Counted from the stretch's first letter, positions 1 through 6,850 are shown. The stretch is DNA of 8,277 nt from Erythrobacter sp. 34-65-8 (GCA_002278985.1 NCJP01000075.1:1-8277), one strand, 5' to 3'. Translations and numbers: made by a program. The notes: a model not told the origin generated them from the sequence alone.

Positions 1-351
1 GGCGACGCTTGGGTGGAGGTGCGCGGCAAGAAGCTGGCATCGGTTCGCAGACTTCTTGATCTCCGGATGCGCGGACGCAGCAAGTCTATGACGTCAGGAA
101 AGTTTGGCAGGAAAGGTACCAATCGCAAGCTGACGGCCGGCGACCTTATGCAGGTCTATCAGCGCGAGGCCGAAAAGCAGCGTCTGCTCGTAAAGAAGTC
201 CGACTTCACGCAGACCCGCCTTCTCTTCATCGTCGAGGCGATCAAGGATTTGCTGACCGACGATGGATTTCTGACCCTGCTGAAGGCCGAAGGGCTCGAG
301 ACGATGCCCCGGGCGCTGGCCATGCGGATCGCGGGCGAAGTCGATGACTGA
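1..351 (+). CDS. RepB-type plasmid partition protein, C-terminal part (5' end outside window)
   Basis: The reading frame is open from the first base of the window and gives 116 residues before TGA, so the gene very probably begins upstream; a GTG at 13 could be read as a start but leaves a fragment without any DNA-binding domain. The visible part is basic (KLASVRRLLDLRMRGRSKS) and then helical, with a run from about window residue 40 (RKLTAGDLMQVYQREAEKQR) to LETMPRALAMRI. This is what I recognise as the C-terminal region of RepB plasmid-partition family proteins. The following gene has a similar helical C-terminal region, so the two look like paralogues. The stop overlaps the next start by 8 nt, which indicates an operon with translational coupling. 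Role by family: partition-like or other DNA-binding function on a plasmid or integrated element. The absence of a ParA ATPase in view leaves true partition unproven. Confidence 0.72.
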   Translation, partial: GDAWVEVRGKKLASVRRLLDLRMRGRSKSMTSGKFGRKGTNRKLTAGDLMQVYQREAEKQRLLVKKSDFTQTRLLFIVEAIKDLLTDDGFLTLLKAEGLETMPRALAMRIAGEVDD

Positions 352-1306
352 CTGGCCATCAGCAGAGCGCCCGCCCGCAGATCCCGGCTCCGACAATCGT
401 GTCCGGCTAGGCTTCGAGCGCCAGTCTGTAACAGTGCGCATCGACCAGATTGTACCCCTGAAGACATTGCGAGAGGGCGTGCGGGAAAGCCGCAAATATG
501 CCCAGATTGTGAGCTCGATCAAAGCGATCGGCTTGGTCGAAGCCCCTGCCGTCGTCCCCAACCCGAAGAATTCAGAGCAATACTTCCTCCTCGACGGCCA
601 TTTGCGCATCGAGGTGCTCAAGCAGCTCGGCATCGAAACGGTCGAGTGTCTCGTCGCCAATGATGACGAGACATACACCTACAACAAGCGCGTCAATCGC
701 CTGCCGCCTATCCAGGAGCACCGGATGATCGTGCGCGCCATCGAGCGCGGTGTCACCGAGGCGGTGATCGCCGACGCGCTCGGCCTGGAGGTAGGATCAA
801 TCCGTGCGAGGTTCCGCCTGCTCGATGGCATCTGTGAAGAGACTGCCGACATGCTCAAGGACACCAATTGTTCGATGCGGGTGTTCGACATGCTGCGCCG
901 CATGTCGCCGATGCGCCAGATCGGGGCGGCGGACCTGATGATCGGACAGAACAATTACTCACTGATCTTCGCACGCGCGCTCCTCGCGGCCACGCCAGAG
1001 GATCAGCTGGCCGCGCCAGCGAAGAAGGCGCGGAAGAATGACCTCACGGGTCCGACCAGCCAGCAGATTTCCCGGATGGAGCGGGAGCTCGCCACTCTCC
1101 AGACGCAGGTGAAATCAGTCGAGGACAGCTACGGAATCGACAATCTCCACCTGACCTTCGCGCGCGGCTATGTCGCGAAGCTGCTTAGCAACGCCCGGGT
1201 CGTTCGCTGGCTCTCGAACCATCGGCAGGAATATCTGTCTGAGTTTCAGCGCATCGCGGAGATTGAAACCATCGGGTCAATGACTGCGCCTTCACCGCAG
1301 GAATGA
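344..1306 (+). CDS. ParB/RepB-like partition-family DNA-binding protein
   Basis: Complete 320-aa protein. Residues about 30-115 form a ParB N-terminal-like domain, with the conserved turn DGHLR at 84-88 where classical ParB has GERR-type residues. Residues about 136-160 (GVTEAVIADALGLEVGSIRARF) look like a helix-turn-helix, and about 165-310 is the helical RepB C-terminal region, with a probable coiled coil near 238-262. The ATG at 344 sits 8 nt inside the upstream gene's end, supporting this start; I see no strong Shine-Dalgarno sequence, consistent with coupling to the upstream gene. Family role: binding a centromere-like DNA site in partition, or gene regulation on mobile elements. Classical ParB is a CTPase whose motif includes GERR; here DGHLR replaces it, so CTP use should not be assumed. 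No parA/repA or repC gene is visible. The family call is firm, the specific function is not. Confidence 0.85.
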   Translation: MTDWPSAERPPADPGSDNRVRLGFERQSVTVRIDQIVPLKTLREGVRESRKYAQIVSSIKAIGLVEAPAVVPNPKNSEQYFLLDGHLRIEVLKQLGIETVECLVANDDETYTYNKRVNRLPPIQEHRMIVRAIERGVTEAVIADALGLEVGSIRARFRLLDGICEETADMLKDTNCSMRVFDMLRRMSPMRQIGAADLMIGQNNYSLIFARALLAATPEDQLAAPAKKARKNDLTGPTSQQISRMERELATLQTQVKSVEDSYGIDNLHLTFARGYVAKLLSNARVVRWLSNHRQEYLSEFQRIAEIETIGSMTAPSPQE

Positions 1307-1376
1307 GATGATGGAGACCTGCCGTCGGCTTCCGTGCCGATCAATCGCACATTTCCCTCTCATCACGGTCGACACA

Positions 1377-1403
1377 GTTGGACTGGCGATCGCGCCAAAC
1401 AAC
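1377..1403. repeat. Interrupted inverted repeat, possible protein-binding site or hairpin
   Basis: The left arm GTTG (1377-1380) and TGGCG (1384-1388) mirrors the right arm CGCCA (1393-1397) and CAAC (1400-1403) around a central ATCG. The inner 5-bp arms are perfect; the outer arms are offset by one base. It lies about 70 nt downstream of the ParB/RepB-like stop codon, where a centromere-like site for that protein could be. No T-run follows, so it does not look like a rho-independent terminator on either strand. Chance occurrence in GC-rich DNA is possible. Confidence 0.3.
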
Positions 1404-1480
1404 ACAAAGAGTTCAGTCGGCAAGGCTGCCGGACCTCGGACGTTCCTGCTGGGCGTCGCCGCGACTAGGAATGTCCCGTT

Positions 1481-1651
1481 ATGCCGAAACTTGCCGTTGG
1501 CTTGTGCCTTATGATCTCGGCCGCATCCGCTGACAGAGCTGACATTCGAACGCTTAGTACGACGCCCTCAAACCTGCCCCCTGTTCATCAGGCTGCACCG
1601 TGCGGTCCCTTCGGCAAAAGGCCGCTCGCCCCCTCCGTCGGCAACCTGTAA
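1481..1651 (+). CDS. Possible small secreted or periplasmic peptide (56 aa)
   Basis: ATG to TAA gives 56 codons. The N-terminus, MPKLAVGLCLMISAASA then DRAD, has the form of a short Sec signal peptide: one positive residue, a hydrophobic stretch, and an ASA-type cleavage site after residue 17. The rest (36-39 residues, rich in Pro, with a single Cys at 41) resembles nothing I know. An AGGA at 1467-1470 lies 10 nt before the ATG, a usable Shine-Dalgarno. The stop is 9 nt ahead of the DUF3800 start, so the two could be co-translated. It could equally be a decayed gene fragment or a chance ORF; GC-rich DNA yields these easily, and no homologue is known to me. Confidence 0.25.
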   Translation: MPKLAVGLCLMISAASADRADIRTLSTTPSNLPPVHQAAPCGPFGKRPLAPSVGNL

Positions 1652-1660
1652 GTATCGTGT

Positions 1661-2773
1661 ATGTCAGGGCGTATCGACATCGACGTGAACGAGCAACGCG
1701 ATCCAGCGATTTTGCTCTATGGCCTGTCCGCCACCGATATCCCCCGCACCTTCTACTACGACGAGACCAACAACCATCGACTAGTCTACCTGACGGACAA
1801 GGGTTTCAACGTTCCTGATCCCCGCCCTTTCGTCCTTGGCGGCGTCGTCCGTCCGCAGGAGGAGGGGCCGATCAACCTCGCGGAGTTAAGGCGCTTAATG
1901 GGCATCCAGCCCAATGCGCCGGAACTGAAGTGCGCAATGGTCGCCAAAGGCGAATTCGGAACCATGCTGGGTTCGAGGAAGCTTGGCGTATTCCTCGACT
2001 GGATCGCGCACGAGGGCTACCTGCTCCATTTCATCGCGCTTGACCCGGTCTACTTTTCTTACGTCGACATTATCGATTCGATGCCTGAAATCGGATTCTT
2101 CGACCTAGGTGGCCGATTAATCCTGAAGAATGACCTCTACCGCGTCCTCCGCCGCAATCTGGGTGCGACGCAGGCGATGCTGCGCCGCCATTCCTATCCC
2201 GCGCTGGCGGATGGCGACGTCAAGGGGTTTCTCCGCGAGCTGATCAGCCTCGTGGAGGAGGGCGACGATCTTATGCCTCACTTCAACCTGATGATGCTCA
2301 AGGGAGTCCTCCAATCGGGCAGGGCCCTCTCGTCCCTGCCTCTGCTCGGCGACACTCCCGGCCTGATCATGCGGGACTTCGCTTCCATGTTCACGCACCG
2401 CCTGTGCCTGTTCAAGGACAGCCGACACGTCCTAGACAGGGAGGATAGGGTCAGCAGGGTTCTGGAAGGTTACCGCTTCGTGGATGCGGGTCAGCCGCTC
2501 GATCTCTACCGGTTCGCCGATTCCAAGTCCGAACCCGGAGTGCAGCTCGCCGATGTCGTGGTGGGCCTGCTCGGCGCGTGCCTGACATGGCTGAGGGGAA
2601 TGTCAGGCGATGATGTTCTCGCTGCTGTGGAGAGTTTGACGCCAGCCCAGAACTGCAATCGTCTCCGTCTTGTGGACCTTGTTGATCGGTCGATCAAGGA
2701 GACAGACGCCTTCGTCCAGAAGGCGATCAGCCTTGACGACATGCAGGGGCTCGAGCTGTTCCTTGAACGATGA
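1661..2773 (+). CDS. DUF3800-like protein (predicted RNase H-like fold)
   Basis: 370-aa protein. The N-terminal strand and acidic pair FYYDETNN (31-38, D34 and E35), the ELK motif at 88-90, and the C-terminal FADSKS (285-290) plus VQLADVV (294-300, D298) follow the spaced acidic pattern of the DUF3800 family, which is predicted to have an RNase H-like nuclease fold with metal-binding acidic residues. DUF3800 members often have D-E-S/T-G/N at the first site; here it is D-E-T-N, so the key residues are kept. There is no signal peptide or membrane span, so it is probably cytoplasmic. DUF3800 proteins are frequent in phage, plasmid and defence neighbourhoods, but their activity is largely uncharacterised. 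The ATG at 1661 is the first good start; the Shine-Dalgarno is weak (TAAG about 8 nt upstream), so coupling to the preceding small ORF is possible. The gene ends 15 nt from the stop of a convergent gene. Confidence 0.78.
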   Translation: MSGRIDIDVNEQRDPAILLYGLSATDIPRTFYYDETNNHRLVYLTDKGFNVPDPRPFVLGGVVRPQEEGPINLAELRRLMGIQPNAPELKCAMVAKGEFGTMLGSRKLGVFLDWIAHEGYLLHFIALDPVYFSYVDIIDSMPEIGFFDLGGRLILKNDLYRVLRRNLGATQAMLRRHSYPALADGDVKGFLRELISLVEEGDDLMPHFNLMMLKGVLQSGRALSSLPLLGDTPGLIMRDFASMFTHRLCLFKDSRHVLDREDRVSRVLEGYRFVDAGQPLDLYRFADSKSEPGVQLADVVVGLLGACLTWLRGMSGDDVLAAVESLTPAQNCNRLRLVDLVDRSIKETDAFVQKAISLDDMQGLELFLER

Positions 2774-2791
2774 CGACGTCGTCCGGCGTCA
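2771..2791. other. Convergent stop region with inverted repeat
   Basis: The + strand stop TGA (2771-2773) and the minus-strand stop (TCA at 2789-2791 on +) are 15 nt apart. TGACG (2771-2775) is repeated inverted as CGTCA (2787-2791), and a perfect 12-bp palindrome GACGACGTCGTC occupies 2772-2783. A weak hairpin or bidirectional transcript end could form, but the stem is short and no T-run follows on either strand, so I do not call it a terminator. Confidence 0.25.
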
Positions 2792-3442
2792 GGATTGTTC
2801 CGGCGTGGCCGACCCATCCGATGTTTTCTCCTTTGCCGCCTCCTCGACCATCATCTCCCACAGTTCTCGGCTTTTGAGCACGATGGGCCATTGCGTCAGG
2901 TATTCCGACGGCACCGGGTGGTCGATGAAGTCGAACACCGCTGACATGTGGGACGCGATCCGCTCGAGCTCCTCGGCGCCTTTGTTGATGCTTTCAGCGT
3001 TAAGGTTGTTGAGGCGCTTCTCGGAGAGGGTACGGTGCCGCGCCTTCACGATCTCGAAGGTCCCGTCCCAAGGGTCTTGGTCGAAGTGGCTGTGCGCCAG
3101 CACGTTCCGGGTGCCGTTCAGTTCGTGGAGCCGCCCGTCGCCCACGTTCCCCAGAGCGAGATGGGGTGCGGTGTGCATCAGCAGCTGCAGATTCGTGGCT
3201 CTAGTTGCGAAGTCGCCCAGCGCAAGGTTTGCAAGGCTGCCGTCCGGCGCGATCATCCTGACCGCCTTCGACAGAATTCCAGTCATCCAGAAGTCCACTT
3301 CGTTGTGGGCCATGATGAACCTGCCGAGCGCCTCGCGGTATCCGGCCCTGATGGCGGGGTCTGCGATCGGCTCATCAAAGTCCGGTTCGTCAAAGCCATT
3401 GTCGTAACGGTCCGCTGGATCATCGTCGGCATCGTCACTCAT
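2789..3442 (-). CDS. HEPN-like protein with RNxxAH motif, possible ribonuclease
   Basis: 217-aa protein read on the minus strand. The first 28 residues are very acidic (13 Asp/Glu). The body is helical, with a hydrophobic segment near 40-60 (RFIMAHNEVDFWMTGIL) and the motif R112-N-V-L-A-H117. This is the Rx4-6H pattern, with a polar residue after the Arg, of HEPN domains, many of which are metal-independent RNases in toxin-antitoxin, CRISPR and abortive-infection systems. The start at 3442 is supported by AGGTG about 4 nt upstream on the minus strand (CACCT at 3447-3451 on +). It is divergent from the PRTase operon and convergent with DUF3800. HEPN toxins are often paired with an MNT-type antitoxin; none is visible. 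An alternative is a non-catalytic helical protein with an RNxxAH element, so the RNase function is inference. Confidence 0.6.
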   Translation of the reverse strand: MSDDADDDPADRYDNGFDEPDFDEPIADPAIRAGYREALGRFIMAHNEVDFWMTGILSKAVRMIAPDGSLANLALGDFATRATNLQLLMHTAPHLALGNVGDGRLHELNGTRNVLAHSHFDQDPWDGTFEIVKARHRTLSEKRLNNLNAESINKGAEELERIASHMSAVFDFIDHPVPSEYLTQWPIVLKSRELWEMMVEEAAKEKTSDGSATPEQS

Positions 3443-3486
3443 CGCGCACCTGTCTGTTCGAACGGAAGGTCTTCTTCACGACCGTG

Positions 3487-3503
3487 TCGCGCGGATTGCG
3501 CGA
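3487..3503. repeat. Short perfect inverted repeat (hairpin or operator candidate)
   Basis: TCGCGC (3487-3492) and its exact inverse GCGCGA (3498-3503) flank a 5-nt spacer GGATT. It lies 45 nt upstream of the HEPN-like start codon, a position suited to an operator or a 5'-leader hairpin for that gene. No T-run adjoins it, so it is not a classical terminator. A six-base arm in GC-rich DNA can arise by chance. Confidence 0.3.
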
Positions 3504-3670
3504 GTGCCGGGTCTAAGACGCGTCTACAGCGATCTTCGACCAAACCGGTCATTACGTCTGGCAAGCCCCAGCCTCGTCATCGAGAAGACCTGTGCCAGTT
3601 TGCCTGGACATTGAAAATGGTTACATCTCAGGAGCGGACAAGATTCTTGTGTTTCCAAACGTCTGAGCGA

Positions 3671-3699
3671 TTGGCTGCTTCCGTTTGCCGTCGTATAGC
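3671..3699 (+). promoter_or_regulatory. Possible sigma-70 promoter for the PRTase operon
   Basis: TTGGCT (3671-3676) and TATAGC (3694-3699) are separated by 17 nt, the ideal spacing; the boxes match the consensus at 3 and 4 of 6 bases. Transcription would begin near 3705-3707 and leave a leader of about 60 nt before the proposed PRTase start at 3768. It is the best candidate I see by eye in this gap. Confidence 0.35.
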
Positions 3700-3767
3700 G
3701 CCGCAGTGCGTGAAGAAATTTGTCCGAATATTCTGATGGCATCATGTCGAGTGGGGGCACCGCTCAC

Positions 3768-4931
3768 ATGTTGAACGTCCTCGCGCTCGAACTCATCGCC
3801 GACGTCATGAAGTGGGAGAACGAGGAGGCCACTCGAGAATACGCCTGGCTCCGGCTCATCTCTTCGATGAAATACGACGGGTATTCCGACTTTAGGGCCG
3901 GAGTGCGCTTTCTGGAAAGTCTGGTGTCCTGGCTCAGGCAATTCGACGAAGCTGACAGGTCGGCTGCCTACTCGTTTGTCAAGGAGAGGCTTGTCTACAT
4001 CTCCGGCCTCGAAATGCAGCGGGTCATCGAGACGTTTATCCCTGAAGTGGTCTTCCCATACCTGCGGGTCTCGGTTGCCGAGGAGTTCGGGATCAAGCCC
4101 TACGAGGTTTGGCAGACAATGGAAACGGCAGCGGCCTTCGGTCGACGCCTCCGCCGCTGCCTCTTCGTGGGTCTGAGCGACGGAAGCCGGATCGATGTGC
4201 TGCGCCGGGCCAACGCGGGCCGACTGTCGCAGGAGCAGGTCATCCCCATGATGAACGTCGACGATGAGAAGTGGAAGAGTCTCGCGGAGGACCTGATGAA
4301 GGAACTCGGCGATGACGCCCGCTTCGACGACGTCTACCTCATCGACGACTTCACGGCGTCGGGAACGACCTTCATCCGGTTTCCAGACGGCAAACCCAAA
4401 GGCAAGCTTCACAAGTTCGAGAGCATCGTGCAGAACGCGAAGGAAAGGCTCGTTGGCGCAGGTGAGGCCTTCCCGCTGTCGGACCAGTACACGCTGCATA
4501 TCCACCACTACGTCTCGACGGTGCAGGCGCACGATGCGCTGGTCGAGCGGGTGACGGAAGCAGGCCAGAGGCTTGCCGGAAAGAGCTTCGGCAATTGGCA
4601 AGTAACCGAGGGTATGCTCCTGCCGTCCGATATCCGCGTCGCCACGATCGACAAGGAGACGGGGGGCGTCACAGCCATAAGGCCGACGGATGGTCCGATC
4701 GTCGAGCTTTGCAGCCGGTATTACGATCATGAATTGTTCAAGCGGCTGGAGAAGCATTGCAGGGAGGCGGGTCAGAGCGACATGAAGTATGGCTACGCGG
4801 ACTGCGCCTTGCCGCTCGTTCTCGAACACAACACTCCGAACAACGCCGTGCCTCTTCTGTGGGCAGAGACCAACGGCAAGGCTGGGAATCCGATGCATCC
4901 GCTTTTCTTCCGGCGCGACAGGCACGGCTGA
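3768..4931 (+). CDS. Phosphoribosyltransferase-like conflict-system protein (PRTase-CE type)
   Basis: 387 aa from the ATG at 3768. Residues 189-201 (VYLIDDFTASGTT) are the PRPP-binding loop of type I phosphoribosyltransferases: two acidic residues D193 and D194 followed by a T/S-G-T-T turn. An N-terminal helical region (AWLRLISSMKYDGYSDF, 26-42) and the segment FVGLSDGSRIDVLRRAN (133-149) precede it; the C-terminal LPLVLEHNTPNNAVPLLW (348-365) looks like a family signature. I recognise this as the PRTase-CE group found next to ORC/CDC6-type ATPases, predicted in comparative work on biological conflict systems. Whether it transfers phosphoribose, and to what, is unknown. Start choice: GGGGG at 3753-3757 lies 10 nt before ATG 3768; ATG 3744 and TTG 3720 are in-frame alternatives adding 8 or 16 residues. 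It is the first gene of the operon; its stop overlaps the ATPase start by one base. Confidence 0.82.
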   Translation: MLNVLALELIADVMKWENEEATREYAWLRLISSMKYDGYSDFRAGVRFLESLVSWLRQFDEADRSAAYSFVKERLVYISGLEMQRVIETFIPEVVFPYLRVSVAEEFGIKPYEVWQTMETAAAFGRRLRRCLFVGLSDGSRIDVLRRANAGRLSQEQVIPMMNVDDEKWKSLAEDLMKELGDDARFDDVYLIDDFTASGTTFIRFPDGKPKGKLHKFESIVQNAKERLVGAGEAFPLSDQYTLHIHHYVSTVQAHDALVERVTEAGQRLAGKSFGNWQVTEGMLLPSDIRVATIDKETGGVTAIRPTDGPIVELCSRYYDHELFKRLEKHCREAGQSDMKYGYADCALPLVLEHNTPNNAVPLLWAETNGKAGNPMHPLFFRRDRHG

Positions 4932-6850
4932 TGGCGAACCCATTCCTCCGACGCGCAACTGAGTATGTCCGGGATGATGCCTCGTTCCTCTCAATCGTTA
5001 GCCCTGCTCCCCTTACGACGTTCCTCGCGACCAGCAAGAGCAAGGACGACATGTTCGAGGTCCCGGTCCGCATCATAGGGGCTCCGGGCAGCGGCAAGAC
5101 GATGCTCGCGACCCTGGCCGAGTTCCACATGGTCGAGACGATCCTGAGTGATGAGACGAATCCCACCAATCGGACCCTCGCGGACGCACTCGCGCAAGCC
5201 GGATTCCTTCGAGACGGCAAGCCGAGCGTCGCCGCCGTGCGGGTGCCGATGGAGTCGGAGTACCGCGACTTCTGGGAGCTCTCCTACGATCCGCTGGTGA
5301 AGACGAAGCTCGCCTTCTGGCTTGTTCAGGCCCGAGCGATGCTCGGCCTCATCCGCAACCTGACGGTGAACCGGACGAGGAGCATCGAGGCGATCGAGTT
5401 CGTGCCGCGCGCCAACTACGAAGCGCATCTCGAGCAGATCGGCGGGCTTACAGCGGTCGGCATCAGGGACCGTGCGCTGGCGGTCCAGCGTGCGATCTAT
5501 TCGGTAGGGGCGGGCCTTCGCGAACCAAAGCTGGAAGATCTGCCGGGCGACGCGACGGCGCCGTATGCTCCGTTTGACGCGATCAGCGGAATCCGCGTCG
5601 AGTGGCAGGGCGAGACTATCGAGATGAACCCCCTTGTCATGCTGGACGACGTGCACGCGCTGCATCACGACCAGCTCGAGGCGATGTTCGGCATGCTGTC
5701 CCACCGCGAGATGAAGTTCGGTCGTTGGATGATGATGCGGCTCGACGCTCTCAGCCCGGGAATGGTCATGCGCTCGCCCGCCAGGCAACCGACCCACAAT
5801 CGTGCGACTGGTCGAGACTTCCGCGACATCCGGATGCAGGGCGACGGCGCCGAGAAGAAGGACAATTCGCGCAAGCAGTTTCGAACGATGGCGCGGGACA
5901 TGGCCAAGCGCTACCTACCGATGGTCGAGGGTCTGCGGAACCGCAACGCCACGGACATTGATCGTCTCGTCCCCGGCCAACCGCCCAGCATGACGCTGGG
6001 CCAGCTCAGGGAGCTGGAGGACCGCGTGGCGAAGGACCAGAACAAGCTGAAGATCGGTCCCAGCCGCCGCAAGGAGATCGACGCGATCGTGGAGGACTAC
6101 ATAAGGCGCACGAAATCCTATGACGACGGTCCCGAGGTGGCGCTTGCGATGAAGCGGATACTGCTCCATCGCTACGCCGTCCGCATCGCCCGGTCTACGC
6201 CCTCCCTTTTCGAGGACATGGATCCCGAGCCGAAGACTCCCCTGAAGGCCGACTCGGATGTCGCCCACGGTGCCCGACTCCATCTCCATCACGAATTCGG
6301 CCGGCCCCTCCACTACGGGATCGACGACGTCTGCGATGCGAGCAACGAGAACGCTGAGGTCTTCTTGCAGTTCGCCGGCGATCTCGTCGCGAATGTGGAG
6401 ACGAGAGCGATCAGGAACAATGCCCTCGCTCTCCCAGCGCGGGAACAGCAGTCGATCCTGATCACGAAGGCGAAATCGATCATGGACGCTTGGTCGTTTC
6501 CCCATGCCCAGCGCGTTCGTGACCTCGTCGATGCGATCGGTCGGGACTGCCGCGAGGAATCCCTCCTGCCGAACGCGCCGCTTGGCGCGGGTGCAAACGC
6601 GGTTGCCATCACCGAGGAAGAGATGGAGAGCCTCTCGCAGGAGGACGAGCTGGCAAGCGTACTCAAGTATGCCATCGCCAACGGCGCGATCACGATTGAG
6701 CGCAACTACGGCCAGGGGAGCAAGCTATGGGCGCTCATCGAGGTGACCGGTACGGTCGCTCTCGTGTATGGGCTCACCTTCAACAGGGGAGGTTTCCTGC
6801 CTCAGAAGCTGGATTACCTCCGCAGAGCGTCGGGCCTGATCGATGCGTAG
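4931..6850 (+). CDS. ORC/CDC6-type AAA family ATPase
   Basis: 639-aa cytoplasmic ATPase. The N-terminal NPFLRRATEYVRDDASFL (3-20), followed by SIVSPAPL, is the signature I associate with ORC/CDC6-like ATPases of prokaryotic conflict systems. Walker A is GAPGSGKT (50-57, K56, T57); Walker B is VMLDDVHAL (236-244, D239 and D240). About 180 residues separate them, far more than the 60-70 of compact AAA+ modules, so the core carries a large insertion. WMMMRLDALSPG follows Walker B where sensor-1 elements lie. The C-terminal third holds a charged helical region and YGIDDVCDASNENAE (462-476), near where a sensor-2 or lid element would be expected. A long in-frame extension exists upstream (from 4757) but overlaps the PRTase gene and lacks protein-like character; ATG 4931 gives a natural TGATG overlap. 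Likely role, by inference: nucleotide-driven switch or sensor. It overlaps the next gene by 8 nt. Confidence 0.85.
   Translation: MANPFLRRATEYVRDDASFLSIVSPAPLTTFLATSKSKDDMFEVPVRIIGAPGSGKTMLATLAEFHMVETILSDETNPTNRTLADALAQAGFLRDGKPSVAAVRVPMESEYRDFWELSYDPLVKTKLAFWLVQARAMLGLIRNLTVNRTRSIEAIEFVPRANYEAHLEQIGGLTAVGIRDRALAVQRAIYSVGAGLREPKLEDLPGDATAPYAPFDAISGIRVEWQGETIEMNPLVMLDDVHALHHDQLEAMFGMLSHREMKFGRWMMMRLDALSPGMVMRSPARQPTHNRATGRDFRDIRMQGDGAEKKDNSRKQFRTMARDMAKRYLPMVEGLRNRNATDIDRLVPGQPPSMTLGQLRELEDRVAKDQNKLKIGPSRRKEIDAIVEDYIRRTKSYDDGPEVALAMKRILLHRYAVRIARSTPSLFEDMDPEPKTPLKADSDVAHGARLHLHHEFGRPLHYGIDDVCDASNENAEVFLQFAGDLVANVETRAIRNNALALPAREQQSILITKAKSIMDAWSFPHAQRVRDLVDAIGRDCREESLLPNAPLGAGANAVAITEEEMESLSQEDELASVLKYAIANGAITIERNYGQGSKLWALIEVTGTVALVYGLTFNRGGFLPQKLDYLRRASGLIDA

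Larger units (their letters stand above)
1307..1660. other. Intergenic region between partition-like gene and DUF3800 gene
   Basis: This 354-nt gap separates the end of the partition pair from the DUF3800 gene. It holds an interrupted inverted repeat at 1377-1403 and a possible small ORF at 1481-1651, both listed separately. A 68-codon ORF at 1308-1514 has no protein-like character and is not called. I see no convincing sigma-70 promoter, transfer RNA or terminator with a T-run. A promoter for the DUF3800 gene is expected here but I cannot place it. Confidence 0.5.
3443..3767. other. Divergent intergenic region between HEPN-like gene and PRTase operon
   Basis: This 325-nt gap drives two divergent units: the minus-strand HEPN-like gene and the + strand PRTase operon. 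It holds a perfect 6-bp-arm hairpin at 3487-3503 and one sigma-70-like promoter candidate at 3671-3699, listed separately. Short ORFs on either strand (for example minus-strand 3524-3760) show no protein-like character. No tRNA or attachment site is recognised. Confidence 0.55.

Noticed and set aside
94..678. Minus-strand ORF across the two partition genes
   Set aside because: Spans two overlapping + strand genes with clear family features; antisense shadow.
1308..1514. 68-codon ORF after the ParB/RepB-like gene
   Set aside because: No domain, no good ribosome site, and overlaps the better-supported small ORF at 1481.
1491..1515. TTGCCG ... TATGAT as a promoter for DUF3800
   Set aside because: The boxes are only 13 nt apart, too close for sigma-70.
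2771..2791. Rho-independent terminator between the convergent genes
   Set aside because: The inverted repeat is short and no T-run follows on either strand.
2670..3736. Two + strand ORFs over the HEPN-like gene
   Set aside because: Ser/Arg-rich or Val/His-rich low-quality translations; the minus-strand frame has a Shine-Dalgarno sequence and the RNxxAH motif.
4757..4930. 58-residue N-terminal extension of the ATPase frame
   Set aside because: It overlaps the PRTase coding region, lacks protein-like character, and the recognisable family N-terminus (NPFLRRATEY) starts right after ATG 4931.
3621..4994. 457-codon minus-strand ORF opposite the PRTase gene
   Set aside because: Antisense shadow typical of GC-rich coding DNA; the + strand frame holds the PRPP loop and family motifs.
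4991..5797. 268-codon minus-strand ORF opposite the ATPase gene
   Set aside because: Antisense shadow of the Walker A to Walker B region; no domain recognised.
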